Below, piece by piece: positions 26,601-33,596 of a DNA stretch of 64,000 bases. Source of the DNA: an uncultured Alteromonadaceae bacterium (GTDB lineage: Bacteria; Pseudomonadota; Gammaproteobacteria; Enterobacterales; Alteromonadaceae); contig CANNDC010000002.1 of the NCBI GenBank assembly GCA_947503265.1, positions 1-64,000 on the forward strand. Reading direction: 5' to 3'. Each line of letters opens with the position of its first letter. Position 1 is the stretch's first letter. Below the pieces are notes generated by a model, which saw nothing but the letters and a program-made list of their open reading frames with translations, did not search any database and had not been told where the DNA came from. The translations under genes were made by a program, and so were the position numbers.

Positions 26601-27099
26601 AAATTGAAAAAATCGCAATAAAAACAGTGGCCAAAATAATAACTAAACCGCTATTTTGCTGATCTGAGATTTGTTGAAAAGCAGTTCCGATGGCTTTTAA
26701 CTGCAATGCTACGTAGGGAATGGTTGCCATCAACGCAATAAGAGTGACAACCAATGCAACGCCTTGACGCTTACCATAACGTGACGAAATAAAATCCGCG
26801 ATCGTGGTGATATGTTGTTTCTTACTGACCTGTGTCAACTTGTAGATAAATCGATAGGCAAAAACATAGACCAAGATGGGGCCTAGTAATATGGGTAAAT
26901 ATTGCCAGTCGTTCCGAGAGGCTTCCCCGACAGTACCAAAAAAGGTCCATGCCGTGCAGTAAATCGCTAAAGCCAAAGAATAGGTGATTGGGTGAGACGT
27001 CAATCGCCGTGCAAGTGGCGTGTCTTTATCTCCCCAATTGGCCAGCCAAAAGAGCCCGGTTAAATAAATTAGTGCTAGCGCTACCCAACCAAAAGTCAT
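23665..27099 (-). CDS. crbS: Hybrid histidine kinase fused to a sodium/solute symporter, CrbS-like
   Basis: 1144 residues. The first ~500 form a 12-13-helix SLC5-type transporter domain (starting TFGWVALALIYLTGLFWLANWG). A linker with a PAS domain follows (IDKDLNLVAWNKRYLELFDYPEEF). The HisKA has LASHDVLQPLSAAKLYLSAL, with the phosphorylated His; the HATPase has NLLSNAVKYTQSGG and GLGLGLGVVYRLSE. A C-terminal receiver contains CIDDIEQ and VLLVDYNLG (phospho-Asp) and LSKP. CrbS kinases control the acetate switch through CrbR. Divergent from DUF4212-actP across a gap with a candidate CrbR site. Confidence 0.92.
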   Translation of the reverse strand: MTFGWVALALIYLTGLFWLANWGDKDTPLARRLTSHPITYSLALAIYCTAWTFFGTVGEASRNDWQYLPILLGPILVYVFAYRFIYKLTQVSKKQHITTIADFISSRYGKRQGVALVVTLIALMATIPYVALQLKAIGTAFQQISDQQNSGLVIILATVFIAIFSIYFGTKRTDVTEYRRGLILAIAFESTVKLIALLAVAFVAYFWAMGKDAAQFVTAIEKFNQIETFKGTSFIAQTVMGAAAIICLPRQFHVAVIDNLNLNHLKTARWLFPLYLVLIAAVIPAITAAGQTLLGSQNPDTYVLGLAILFDSSIIKILVFLGGLSAAMAMIVIATLTLSTMVTNDVILPKILTLTAQKSQQTANQQSPPNYAKKILFIRRSVIAGLLALAYIYHQQMADSHSLAFIGLIAFSLVIQLLPAIVGGLYWKKGHGHGVYAGLVVAIITWVLWLMLPVINQQTNQQIQSDTISIGAMVSLTANTFVYILVSLFTQDRLIDRLQAQAFVSPRESQIDDSKRQRTLATIGDMATLMATFLGPSRCESLLNDFERKQDRKLNRGATPVPDFLMFCEKALGGVLGSSSAKALIDSALSGKKLNFEEVVTFFDDTTQAIQFNTSALFTSIESLEQGISVIDKDLNLVAWNKRYLELFDYPEEFISVGTPIEKLVRYNATRGECGVGDIDTLVNKRLDHMKAGHNHRFVRQRSDGRMIEMVGNPLPGGGFVTSFNDITEHIEIQKALKESNIDLEKRIEKRGEEVQAINAELRTEIERRSQLEKELVNAKKVAEEANASKTRFLALASHDVLQPLSAAKLYLSALEEHTVDGDVRTILDKLNDSVTSSETLIATLLDIARLDQGEMKMVLEPIQLRTLLKPLIAEFSMKAKHKGLKFNARLADLWVISDRTSLYRIVQNLLSNAVKYTQSGGILFAVRKRAGRVLIQVWDAGVGISVAEQKKIFSDFYRVDGSDEHGLGLGLGVVYRLSEKLNSPITLQSKLAKGSCFSLTLDASDPIVRKSIENTPRASQLSNLRILCIDDIEQNLDAMQTLLKKWQIECVGAKNLAEAIQWAKEMQPNVLLVDYNLGNGITGFAVIAELHAILGSNTPTVLVTANKDEELIETCKQANIGYLSKPVKPAKLRALLNSFVTHT

Positions 27100-27201
27100 T
27101 TATGGGTTCTCATCATTAGTGACCATTTTTCGACTACGTATCTCGATTATTTTTCAATATGGGTAAGACTTTAGCATACCTTTTTGGCCTATTGTTCAAT
27201 C

Positions 27202-27246
27202 TACGACCAAGGTCTGATTCCCAATATCAACTATCAGGACTAGAGT
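27202..27246 (+). promoter_or_regulatory. DUF4212-actP promoter region with candidate CrbR dyad
   Basis: ACGACCAAGGTCTGATTC (27203-27220) matches the acs-upstream ACGACCAAAGTCTCATTC at 16 of 18 positions. Its GAC-N4-GTC dyad is 27205-27214. A -10-like TAGAGT lies at 27241-27246, placing the dyad centre 31.5 bp upstream, as at acs (30.5). In both promoters GATAAC follows the hexamer closely. This geometry fits a class II activator site near -42. Confidence 0.55.
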
Positions 27247-27277
27247 GGATAACACGAAGAAAAAGTGAGGAAGAAAA

Positions 27278-27544
27278 ATGGCGTTTAAAACAGAAGAAGA
27301 TAAAAAAGCGTATTGGCGGGACAATCTCTCGCTCATGCTCAAGTTACTCGTGGTGTGGTTCCTAGTCTCTTTCGGATTCGGTATTTTGTTGGTTGATGTG
27401 CTCAACGAAATTCAGTTCTTTGGATTCAAGTTAGGCTTCTGGTTTGCTCAACAAGGCGCGATTTACGTCTTTGTTGCGCTGATATTTGTTTACGTAAGAC
27501 AAATGAATCTTTTAGATAAACGCTACGGCGTTGACGAAGAATAG
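27278..27544 (+). CDS. DUF4212 small subunit of a sodium:substrate symporter
   Basis: 88-residue membrane protein with two helices (about 20-42 and 52-75). The N-terminal EDKKAYWRDNLSLMLKLLVVWFLVSFGFG is the DUF4212 signature. Such proteins precede an SLC5 symporter in many marine bacteria and are annotated as its small subunit. The ATG has GAGGAAG upstream (27267-27273). The symporter begins 7 bp after its stop. The pair probably imports acetate or another short carboxylate with sodium. Confidence 0.9.
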   Translation: MAFKTEEDKKAYWRDNLSLMLKLLVVWFLVSFGFGILLVDVLNEIQFFGFKLGFWFAQQGAIYVFVALIFVYVRQMNLLDKRYGVDEE

Positions 27545-27551
27545 GAGAAAT

Positions 27552-29261
27552 ATGATGGATGTTCAATTACTCACCTTTATTATCGTCGGCGCTTCCTTTG
27601 TTCTTTATATCGCAATTGCATTGTGGGCTAGAGCGGGCTCAACGCAGGAATTTTATGTTGCTGGTGGCGGGGTTCACCCCATCGCAAATGGCATGGCTAC
27701 CGCTGCAGATTGGATGTCAGCAGCTTCATTTATCTCAATGGCAGGACTGATCTCGTTTATGGGATACGATGGTGCAGTCTATCTGCTTGGATGGACAGGC
27801 GGATATGTTCTACTCGCTCTGTGCCTAGCTCCGTATTTACGTAAATTTGGTAAATTCACTGTGCCAGACTTTATTGGCGATAGGTATTATTCACAAACTG
27901 CCAGAACGGTTGCTGTGATTTGTGCCATTTTCGTTTGTTTTACCTATGTTGCCGGACAGATGCGCGGTGTCGGCGTGGTGTTTAGTCGATTCTTAGAAGT
28001 CGATATAGTGACAGGCGTAGTCATTGGTATGGCAATCGTATTTTTCTATACCGTTTTAGGTGGCATGAAAGGGATTACCTACACTCAGGTCGCGCAATAT
28101 TGCGTGCTGATATTCGCATACTTAGTACCAGCTGTCTTTATCTCCATTCTTGTGACTGGTCATGTACTGCCACAAACTGGATTCGGCGCAACCTTGGCTG
28201 ACGGTTCGGGGGTTTACCTGCTCGAGAAACTCGATGGGCTGTCGCTGGAGCTGGGATTTAACGAATACACCTCCGGTACCAAAAGTATGATTGATGTATT
28301 CTGCATCACAGCCGCTTTGATGGTCGGAACTGCGGGTTTACCTCACGTCATAGTCCGGTTCTTTACTGTGCCCAAGGTACGTGATGCGCGTTATAGTGCT
28401 GGCTGGGCATTAGCATTCATTGCCATTTTATATACGACTGCTCCGTCTATCGCTTCCTTTGCCCGTGTCAATATGATTGAAACGATCAACGGAACAGAAC
28501 AAACCGGAACCAACTATGCCGACGCACCTGAGTGGATCACTAATTGGGAAAAGACGGGTTTAATTGGTTGGGAAGATAAGAATAATGACGGCAAGATGTT
28601 TTACTCCGGCGATGAGCGTAATGAGATGAAGGTCGATCGCGACATCATGGTTTTAGCTAACCCAGAAATCGCTAATTTACCAGCTTGGGTCATCGCATTG
28701 GTTGCAGCGGGTGGCGTGGCTGCGGCGTTGTCGACGTCAGCAGGATTATTGCTAGTCATTTCGACCTCGGTATCCCATGATTTACTCAAACGTAATCTGA
28801 TGCCACAAATTACCGACAGGCAAGAGTTGTTTTACGCCAGATTGGCTGCAGGCGTTGCTATTTGCATAGCGGGCTACTTTGGCATTAACCCACCCGGTTT
28901 TGTTGCACAAGTGGTCGCATTTGCTTTTGGTTTAGCTGCCTCATCATTCTTCCCAGCAATTATTATGGGAATATTTATGAAACGCATGAATAATAAAGGC
29001 GCAATTGCCGGAATGCTCGCAGGGATCACCTTTACGGCAATTTACATAATCTACTTTAAGTTTGTAAATCCAGCAGCCAATGTACCTGAAAACTGGTTAT
29101 TCGGTATTTCACCAGAAGGAATTGGGACAATTGGTATGCTAGTAAACTTTGGTGTTGCTTTGGTGGTATTGAAATTCACGGGTGACTCTCCAGAAGAGAT
29201 TCAACAACTTGTGGAAGACATACGCTATCCTAAAGGTGCCGGAGAAGCGCAACAACATTAG
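27552..29261 (+). CDS. actP: Sodium:acetate/solute symporter, SLC5 family (ActP-like)
   Basis: 569 residues with about 13 transmembrane helices. The start is ATG at 27552 or 27555, just after AGGAG (27543-27547). A longer reading from a TTG at 27531 overlaps the previous gene and would place that SGGAG site inside the coding region, so I reject it. SLC5 features are ATAADWMSAASFISMAGLI, GGMKGITYTQVAQY and VGTAGLPHVIVRFFTVP. An insert of charged residues (DKNNDGKMFYSGDERNEMK) is typical of DUF4212-linked symporters. It supplies substrate to acs. The exact substrate (acetate, propionate, lactate) is not provable here. Confidence 0.88.
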   Translation: MMDVQLLTFIIVGASFVLYIAIALWARAGSTQEFYVAGGGVHPIANGMATAADWMSAASFISMAGLISFMGYDGAVYLLGWTGGYVLLALCLAPYLRKFGKFTVPDFIGDRYYSQTARTVAVICAIFVCFTYVAGQMRGVGVVFSRFLEVDIVTGVVIGMAIVFFYTVLGGMKGITYTQVAQYCVLIFAYLVPAVFISILVTGHVLPQTGFGATLADGSGVYLLEKLDGLSLELGFNEYTSGTKSMIDVFCITAALMVGTAGLPHVIVRFFTVPKVRDARYSAGWALAFIAILYTTAPSIASFARVNMIETINGTEQTGTNYADAPEWITNWEKTGLIGWEDKNNDGKMFYSGDERNEMKVDRDIMVLANPEIANLPAWVIALVAAGGVAAALSTSAGLLLVISTSVSHDLLKRNLMPQITDRQELFYARLAAGVAICIAGYFGINPPGFVAQVVAFAFGLAASSFFPAIIMGIFMKRMNNKGAIAGMLAGITFTAIYIIYFKFVNPAANVPENWLFGISPEGIGTIGMLVNFGVALVVLKFTGDSPEEIQQLVEDIRYPKGAGEAQQH

Positions 29262-29270
29262 TCTTGATTT

Positions 29271-29293
29271 AAAGCCCGGTATAATCGGGCTTT
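29271..29293 (+). terminator. Attenuator-like hairpin between actP and the DUF294 gene
   Basis: The stem AAAGCCCG (29271-29278) / CGGGCTTT (29286-29293) encloses a 7-base loop and is followed by CTTC. The T-run is part of the stem and short, so termination is probably partial. It lies 9 bp after the actP stop. Confidence 0.65.
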
Positions 29294-29315
29294 CTTCAGC
29301 TGAAAGGGGAGGAAA

Positions 29316-31151
29316 ATGAATACGGTGCCACAACAAACACTCGATTTCCTCTCGGTTTCAGCCCCTTTTGACGGCCTTGAACCGTCTGCGCGACTGGCGT
29401 TAGCGAGCAAGCTAACTCTTATCTATCTGAGTAAAGAGAACTCAGATGAAATGATCCAACAACATGCAGACGTATTGTTTCTCATCAGTAGTGGGCAATT
29501 CACGGTTAAAGACAGTGATGGCGCAGAAAAAAACCTCAGCGAAGGAGACTTTTTTAACTGTGCCCATGTTGTTCAAGACACCCCTCATCCGATATGTGTG
29601 ACCGTTGATCAGGCTGGCCTTGTATACTGTATCCCAAAAAAGGTCGTTCAAACACTTATTGATGAGAATCCAAAAATAGCGCACTTTTTTCAGCACTATG
29701 TAACAGAAAAAATCCATGATGATACTACGGGTGATTCCAAGTCCATGTGGCTGTATCGGCCGGTAAGTGAGGTGATTGCTGGTACTCCTGTATGCTGCCA
29801 TCGAGATATCAGTATATTTAGTGCAGTAAAAAAGATGGCTGATGAGAAAGTCTCTTCGCTGATGATCACTGAAGATGAGCGTCTTGTTGGTATTATCACC
29901 GACAGAGACATTCGAACCCGAGTGGTAGCAAAACGCTTAGATTTGGAGCGGCCAGTCTCTGAGGTCATGACTCAAAACCCAAAATACATCACGCCTAATC
30001 GCACGCTTTTTGATGCGCTATGCTTCATGACAGAAAGCAATATTCATCATCTACCTGTGGCAGATGTCACTCATGCCACGCCAGTTGGAATGTTGACAGC
30101 CAGTGACATGATTCGACACCAACGAGGGAACGTTTTATTTCTGATTGATGAGCTTGCTAAAGCAAAATCATTGTATGAGCTAACGCGCTTGTCTTGGCAA
30201 CTTCCTCATTATTTTGCTCAACATGCTAAGCGACTGGGTGACTTTGATATTGCTGGCAAAGTGTTATCTCAAGCGACCGACATCATGACTCGCAGGCTCA
30301 TAACGTTCTTTCAGCAACAGTTCGGCAGTCCTCCAATTGATTTTTGCTGGCTAGTGTATGGGTCTCAGGCCAGAGAAGATCAAACCATGGGCTCTGATCA
30401 AGACAATGGTATGGTACTGGCCCGTGAGCCCAACGAAATAGAATCTGAATATTTTTCTAAAATGTCTGACTATGTTTGCCAAGGATTGGGAAAATGCGGA
30501 ATTAAACTATGCGACGGCAATATTATGGCGTCCAACCCTGCGCTAAGGCTGCCTATCTCAGAGGCGATCAATGAAGCCAAAAGTTGGAGCCTTCAGCCTA
30601 CCAAAGACGCGATCATGAGTTTCAGTATCTTCCTTGATGTGCGAATGGTGGCAGGCAATCGGGCGTTGTTCAACAAAATGCAGTCCCAGCGTTTAGCGCA
30701 TCTTAAACGGCCCTTGTTACTTGCCGCTCTAGCAAGGCATACAAATGAAGTGGAAGTGCCACTTTCACTATTCCAGAAATTCGTATTTAGTAAGCGTGCG
30801 AAAAAAGATCGATGTATTGATTTAAAAGTGGATGCGGTGGCGATTATTAATAATATCGTGAGAATTTATGCGCTATCTGAAGGGATAACAGTTCCTTCGA
30901 CCTTGTCTCGCTTGACACATTTGGCCGGTTCACCTTTGTTAGTTGAGCAAGATAATCATTCCCTGAGAGATATTTGGCTTTTTCTCAATCGGTTACGCTG
31001 GCGTCATCAATTGTCAAACAAAGCGACCGACAACTTTATTTGCATTGACGATTTGTCTTCTATGGAGAAGCATCAATTGAAAGCCGCATTTAAATTTATT
31101 AAACAAGCTCAAAGTGCATTAGTTATGAAGTTTTCTGGTGGGTTAGGGTAG
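29316..31151 (+). CDS. CBS / DUF294 putative nucleotidyltransferase with cNMP-like domain
   Basis: 611-residue cytoplasmic regulator-type protein. An N-terminal cyclic-nucleotide-binding-like domain (about 20-130) precedes two CBS motifs (MADEKVSSLMITEDERLVGIITDRDI; MTESNIHHLPVADV...LTASDM). The DUF294 nucleotidyltransferase-like segment reads VYGSQAREDQTMGSDQDNG, with the GlnD-like GS...D pattern, and is followed by the substrate-binding domain. It has a strong GGGGAGG site before ATG. The set actP - this protein - DnaQ-like exonuclease is conserved next to acetate transporters in gammaproteobacteria. A role in controlling acetate metabolism by a nucleotide signal is assumed, not proven. Confidence 0.88.
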   Translation: MNTVPQQTLDFLSVSAPFDGLEPSARLALASKLTLIYLSKENSDEMIQQHADVLFLISSGQFTVKDSDGAEKNLSEGDFFNCAHVVQDTPHPICVTVDQAGLVYCIPKKVVQTLIDENPKIAHFFQHYVTEKIHDDTTGDSKSMWLYRPVSEVIAGTPVCCHRDISIFSAVKKMADEKVSSLMITEDERLVGIITDRDIRTRVVAKRLDLERPVSEVMTQNPKYITPNRTLFDALCFMTESNIHHLPVADVTHATPVGMLTASDMIRHQRGNVLFLIDELAKAKSLYELTRLSWQLPHYFAQHAKRLGDFDIAGKVLSQATDIMTRRLITFFQQQFGSPPIDFCWLVYGSQAREDQTMGSDQDNGMVLAREPNEIESEYFSKMSDYVCQGLGKCGIKLCDGNIMASNPALRLPISEAINEAKSWSLQPTKDAIMSFSIFLDVRMVAGNRALFNKMQSQRLAHLKRPLLLAALARHTNEVEVPLSLFQKFVFSKRAKKDRCIDLKVDAVAIINNIVRIYALSEGITVPSTLSRLTHLAGSPLLVEQDNHSLRDIWLFLNRLRWRHQLSNKATDNFICIDDLSSMEKHQLKAAFKFIKQAQSALVMKFSGGLG

Positions 31152-31152
31152 C

Positions 31153-31821
31153 ATGACAGCGCTTTTTCACCGCCTGCTAAGACTCGTGGCAGGACAAGGT
31201 AAACTGCCCGGTAAATGGGCAAGTAAACCTTGGAAAGAGGTGCCATTTCTGGCGATAGATTTGGAACTGACATCTCTGGATGCAAAACAAGCACAGATCC
31301 TTTCAATAGGCTGGGTTGAAGGGGTAAACAGCCAGATCCAATTACACAGTTGTCATTATCAAGTTATCACCACCAAAGCATCGCTGAATCAAAGTCCTAC
31401 GATTCATGGATTACTGCAAACTGACATTCAACAGGGAGATAAAGTCGCTTCCGCACTAAAACTTTTGCTTGAAAAAGCACAAACTCATGTATGGGTATTT
31501 CACTGCGCTGATTTAGATTTGGCCGTCATTACTCAGACCCTAACAAAGCTAAATATAGCGCCACCAGAAGTGGTCATTGTCGATACCCTGAGGTTAGCCC
31601 TTTACCAGTTAACAAAACGTCACTCAATCCCTGCGCCCAACGCAGCGACTTTGGCATCTTGCCGGCAGCGTTTTGATTTGCCTCTCGCACCCGCTCACAA
31701 TGCCCTTGATGACGCTATGGCGACCATGGAATTGCTATTTGCGCAGCTAAATGATTTTGATCCTCAAGGAAAAGAACCGCTATCAGCGCTTAGGATCACA
31801 AAAGCTCTTTCTAAAGCGTAA
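31153..31821 (+). CDS. DnaQ-like 3'-5' exonuclease
   Basis: 222-residue DEDDh exonuclease. Exo I is AIDLELTSLD (Asp and Glu metal ligands, about 35-44), Exo II is in VFHCADLDL, and Exo III is HNALDDAMATMEL (His and Asp). This matches the epsilon-type proofreading fold without the polymerase-binding tail. It starts one base after the DUF294 stop, so the two are translationally coupled. Its substrate in this acetate-linked operon is unknown; degradation of a small RNA or nucleotide signal is one possibility. Confidence 0.9.
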   Translation: MTALFHRLLRLVAGQGKLPGKWASKPWKEVPFLAIDLELTSLDAKQAQILSIGWVEGVNSQIQLHSCHYQVITTKASLNQSPTIHGLLQTDIQQGDKVASALKLLLEKAQTHVWVFHCADLDLAVITQTLTKLNIAPPEVVIVDTLRLALYQLTKRHSIPAPNAATLASCRQRFDLPLAPAHNALDDAMATMELLFAQLNDFDPQGKEPLSALRITKALSKA

Positions 31822-31987
31822 ACAGCATCTGATAAGTTTGGCAAAGTTTTGAAGTTGCTGATGGAAAATATGGCATCCAATATATTTACTACTCAATTGG
31901 TTATTTGTACATATAAAGAGGTTTTTTCACGGTTTTTAATGAGTGTTTTTAATATACTGAATTGCATAAGTTAATTGGTATTTTTTG

Positions 31988-32048
31988 TGTCGTATTTTTG
32001 TAGTTTAGTATTGTCGTATTTTTGCGATTGACAAGTGTCGTATTTTTG
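31988..32048 (+). repeat. Three 13-bp direct repeats spaced 24 bp apart in the toxin-antitoxin promoter
   Basis: TGTCGTATTTTTG occurs identically at 31988-32000, 32012-32024 and 32036-32048. Centre-to-centre distance is exactly 24 bp both times; the spacers differ in sequence. The third copy lies between the -35 and -10 elements. This looks like a multi-copy operator bound by the antitoxin just downstream. Confidence 0.85.
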
Positions 32049-32056
32049 TGCAAAAT
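32028..32056 (+). promoter_or_regulatory. Promoter of the AbiE-like operon
   Basis: A consensus -35 TTGACA (32028-32033) and a -10-like CAAAAT (32051-32056) are 17 bp apart. The third operator repeat fills the spacer. The start codon is 28 bp past the -10, giving a leader of about 20 nt that includes the AGGAGA site. Confidence 0.75.
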
Positions 32057-32083
32057 TTGAACAGTGTTTGTAGGAGAGTTAAC

Positions 32084-32485
32084 GTGACAATTCAAAGCAG
32101 AATCCAAACGAGAATAAAGCGCTCGAAGCGTTCTGTTTTCTTGCGCTCTGACTTTAAAGACATTGCAGATTATGACCAAATAGGCCGAGGGCTAAGAAAC
32201 CTTGTCCGCGATGGCCTGTTGATGAAAATTGGTTATGGGCTGTATGCGCGTGCCAGAGTTAATCGCATCACTGGAAAATTGATGCCCGACAATGCAGCAG
32301 GCGCAGACGGTGTGGTGATAGAAGCCATGGAAAAGTTAGGTGTTGATTATAAATTTGACGGCCTATCAAGCTTGAATTTCTCCGGTGACAGTACTCAGGT
32401 ACCGGCAAAGGTTAAGATCATTCCAAAGAGTTCACGCTTCACTCGTAAAATCGCTGTAGGGACACAGCTTGTCAACGCAGATTGA
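32084..32485 (+). CDS. AbiEi-like antitoxin (DUF6088 family)
   Basis: 133 residues from a GTG start with AGGAGA six bp upstream (32072-32077); an in-frame TTG at 32048 is rejected because it lies inside an operator repeat and the promoter. The N-terminal winged helix (TIQSRIQTRIKRSKRS, then LRNLVRDGLLMKIGYGLYARA) matches the DUF6088/AbiEi antitoxin fold that binds its own promoter. The protein is shorter than full AbiEi (~200). It overlaps the toxin gene by 17 bp. It is expected to repress the operon through the three upstream repeats and to counter the nucleotidyltransferase toxin. Confidence 0.85.
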   Translation: MTIQSRIQTRIKRSKRSVFLRSDFKDIADYDQIGRGLRNLVRDGLLMKIGYGLYARARVNRITGKLMPDNAAGADGVVIEAMEKLGVDYKFDGLSSLNFSGDSTQVPAKVKIIPKSSRFTRKIAVGTQLVNAD

Positions 32486-32951
32486 TAACTCACTTTTTGT
32501 AGATGTAGCCGATGCCATAGGGCTTGGCAACCCTGCCATTGTTGAAAAAGACTATTACGTCGTTCAACTATTAAAACTCATTTCGGTGCTCGAACTTGAG
32601 TATCACCGGTTCGTGTTTACAGGCGGCACCGCACTTGCTAAATCTGCTATCAAAACGTACCGCATGTCGGAAGATATTGATTTTAAACTTGTGCCGAATC
32701 AGGCATTTCACTGTCTAACATCTCGAAGCGCCAAGCGAAAGGCTCGCAAAGCGGTTAAGCAGCATATTGAGTCATCGATAATAAAAAACACCACCTTTTC
32801 GATCGAAGACCACGCATCAGTGAAAGATGAATACCGATACTTCAGCTTTGACATTCGCTATCCTCAAGCATACCAAATTGCACCTTGTCTGCGCCCTTTT
32901 GTTAAATTGGAATTCATTGAATCAGATCTCTTGTGTGAACCCGAATACTAA
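32469..32951 (+). pseudogene. AbiEii-like nucleotidyltransferase toxin, N-terminal part (frameshifted)
   Basis: 160 residues from TTG. The AbiEii/AbiGii signatures are intact: VFTGGTALAKSAIKTYRMSEDIDFKL contains the GGTxL and SEDID metal-binding motifs, and FVKLEFIESDLL carries the next conserved strand. Type IV toxins of this family transfer nucleotides to tRNA or other targets. The frame ends at TAA (32949-32951) right after CEPEY, while the rest of the family sequence continues in the +1 frame. One extra base around 32944-32948 would explain it: mutation, sequencing error or a +1 slip at TAC-TAA. The catalytic half alone is unlikely to fold fully. Confidence 0.82.
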
Positions 32952-33435
32952 AAGTATTCAATCAATTTATGCCGAAATCCTAAAATTCGATATCGAAGTA
33001 AATAAAATGGCATGTGCTGCCATCCTAGAAACACAAGCTGAAAAGTTGTTATCCATGATACGCAGAACGGCAAGCGTCGCCAGAAATCATGAACGTGACG
33101 ATGATGAAACGCTGATAAGGCATATCTACGACACATTCTCTATCCAACAGGCTCAACCATCCAATATAGAATCGCTAGGCAAATTAGTAGAAAAAGCAAT
33201 TGAGCTAGATGTTGAACGTTTTGGGATTCAGCATCGACAAATGATTGAATCGCCAATTGATGAGTTGCGTTTCGGATTACAACTATTGACCAGCGATCCC
33301 AAATTTGAGGAAAGATACAACAGTTATGTGAGTCCAATGGTTTATGCAGAAAGCCCGGTGAATTGGGATGATGCACTAGCGATTTTTACAAAGTTATCCA
33401 TTAATGTATTGGATTATGTTGGGCAAAAAAGTTAG
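32947..33435 (+). pseudogene. AbiEii-like toxin, C-terminal part in the +1 frame
   Basis: 162 codons continuing the toxin: TKSIQSIYAEILKFDIEV, then ACAAILETQAEKLLSMIRR, where the conserved E-T/Q-x-A-E-K-L segment of AbiEii is clear, followed by a helical C-terminal half. It has no start codon or ribosome-binding site of its own at the junction. Joined to the upstream part it gives about 321 residues, a normal length for the family. The whole open frame has kept good coding quality, so the shift is recent, erroneous or functional. Confidence 0.75.
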
Positions 33436-33543
33436 CTTGAGTGATGCAATGTGATTGTTAAAAAGATAAAAGAGTCTCACATACACCCTAAAAACCCACA
33501 CTAACCAATACGTTTTAGTTGTATCAAATTATTAAGGCAACGC

Positions 33544-33573
33544 GGAATCCTTTTCTTAATTGAAAAGGATTCC
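33544..33573. repeat. Perfect 12-bp inverted repeat between toxin and glycosidase genes
   Basis: GGAATCCTTTTC (33544-33555) and GAAAAGGATTCC (33562-33573) flank TTAATT, with a further CGC/GCG pair outside a bulge. It lies between the convergent ends at 33435 and 33597. It has no T-run on either side but could stop or protect both transcripts. Confidence 0.7.
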
Positions 33574-33596
33574 TCGCGAACTGTTGTTGATTAAAC

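Noticed and set aside
27159..27365. 68-codon open frame before DUF4212
   Set aside because: It overlaps the DUF4212 gene in another frame and covers the promoter with the CrbR-like dyad.
27531..27551. Earlier TTG start for actP
   Set aside because: It overlaps the DUF4212 gene and would put the AGGAG ribosome site within coding sequence; ATG at 27552/27555 is well spaced after that site.
32048..32083. TTG start 12 codons upstream for the antitoxin
   Set aside because: It lies at the end of an operator repeat and upstream of the predicted transcript start; GTG 32084 has a good ribosome site.
32827..32946. Independent start for the C-terminal toxin fragment
   Set aside because: This upstream stretch reads out of frame through the conserved N-terminal toxin sequence, so it is a shadow of the first half.
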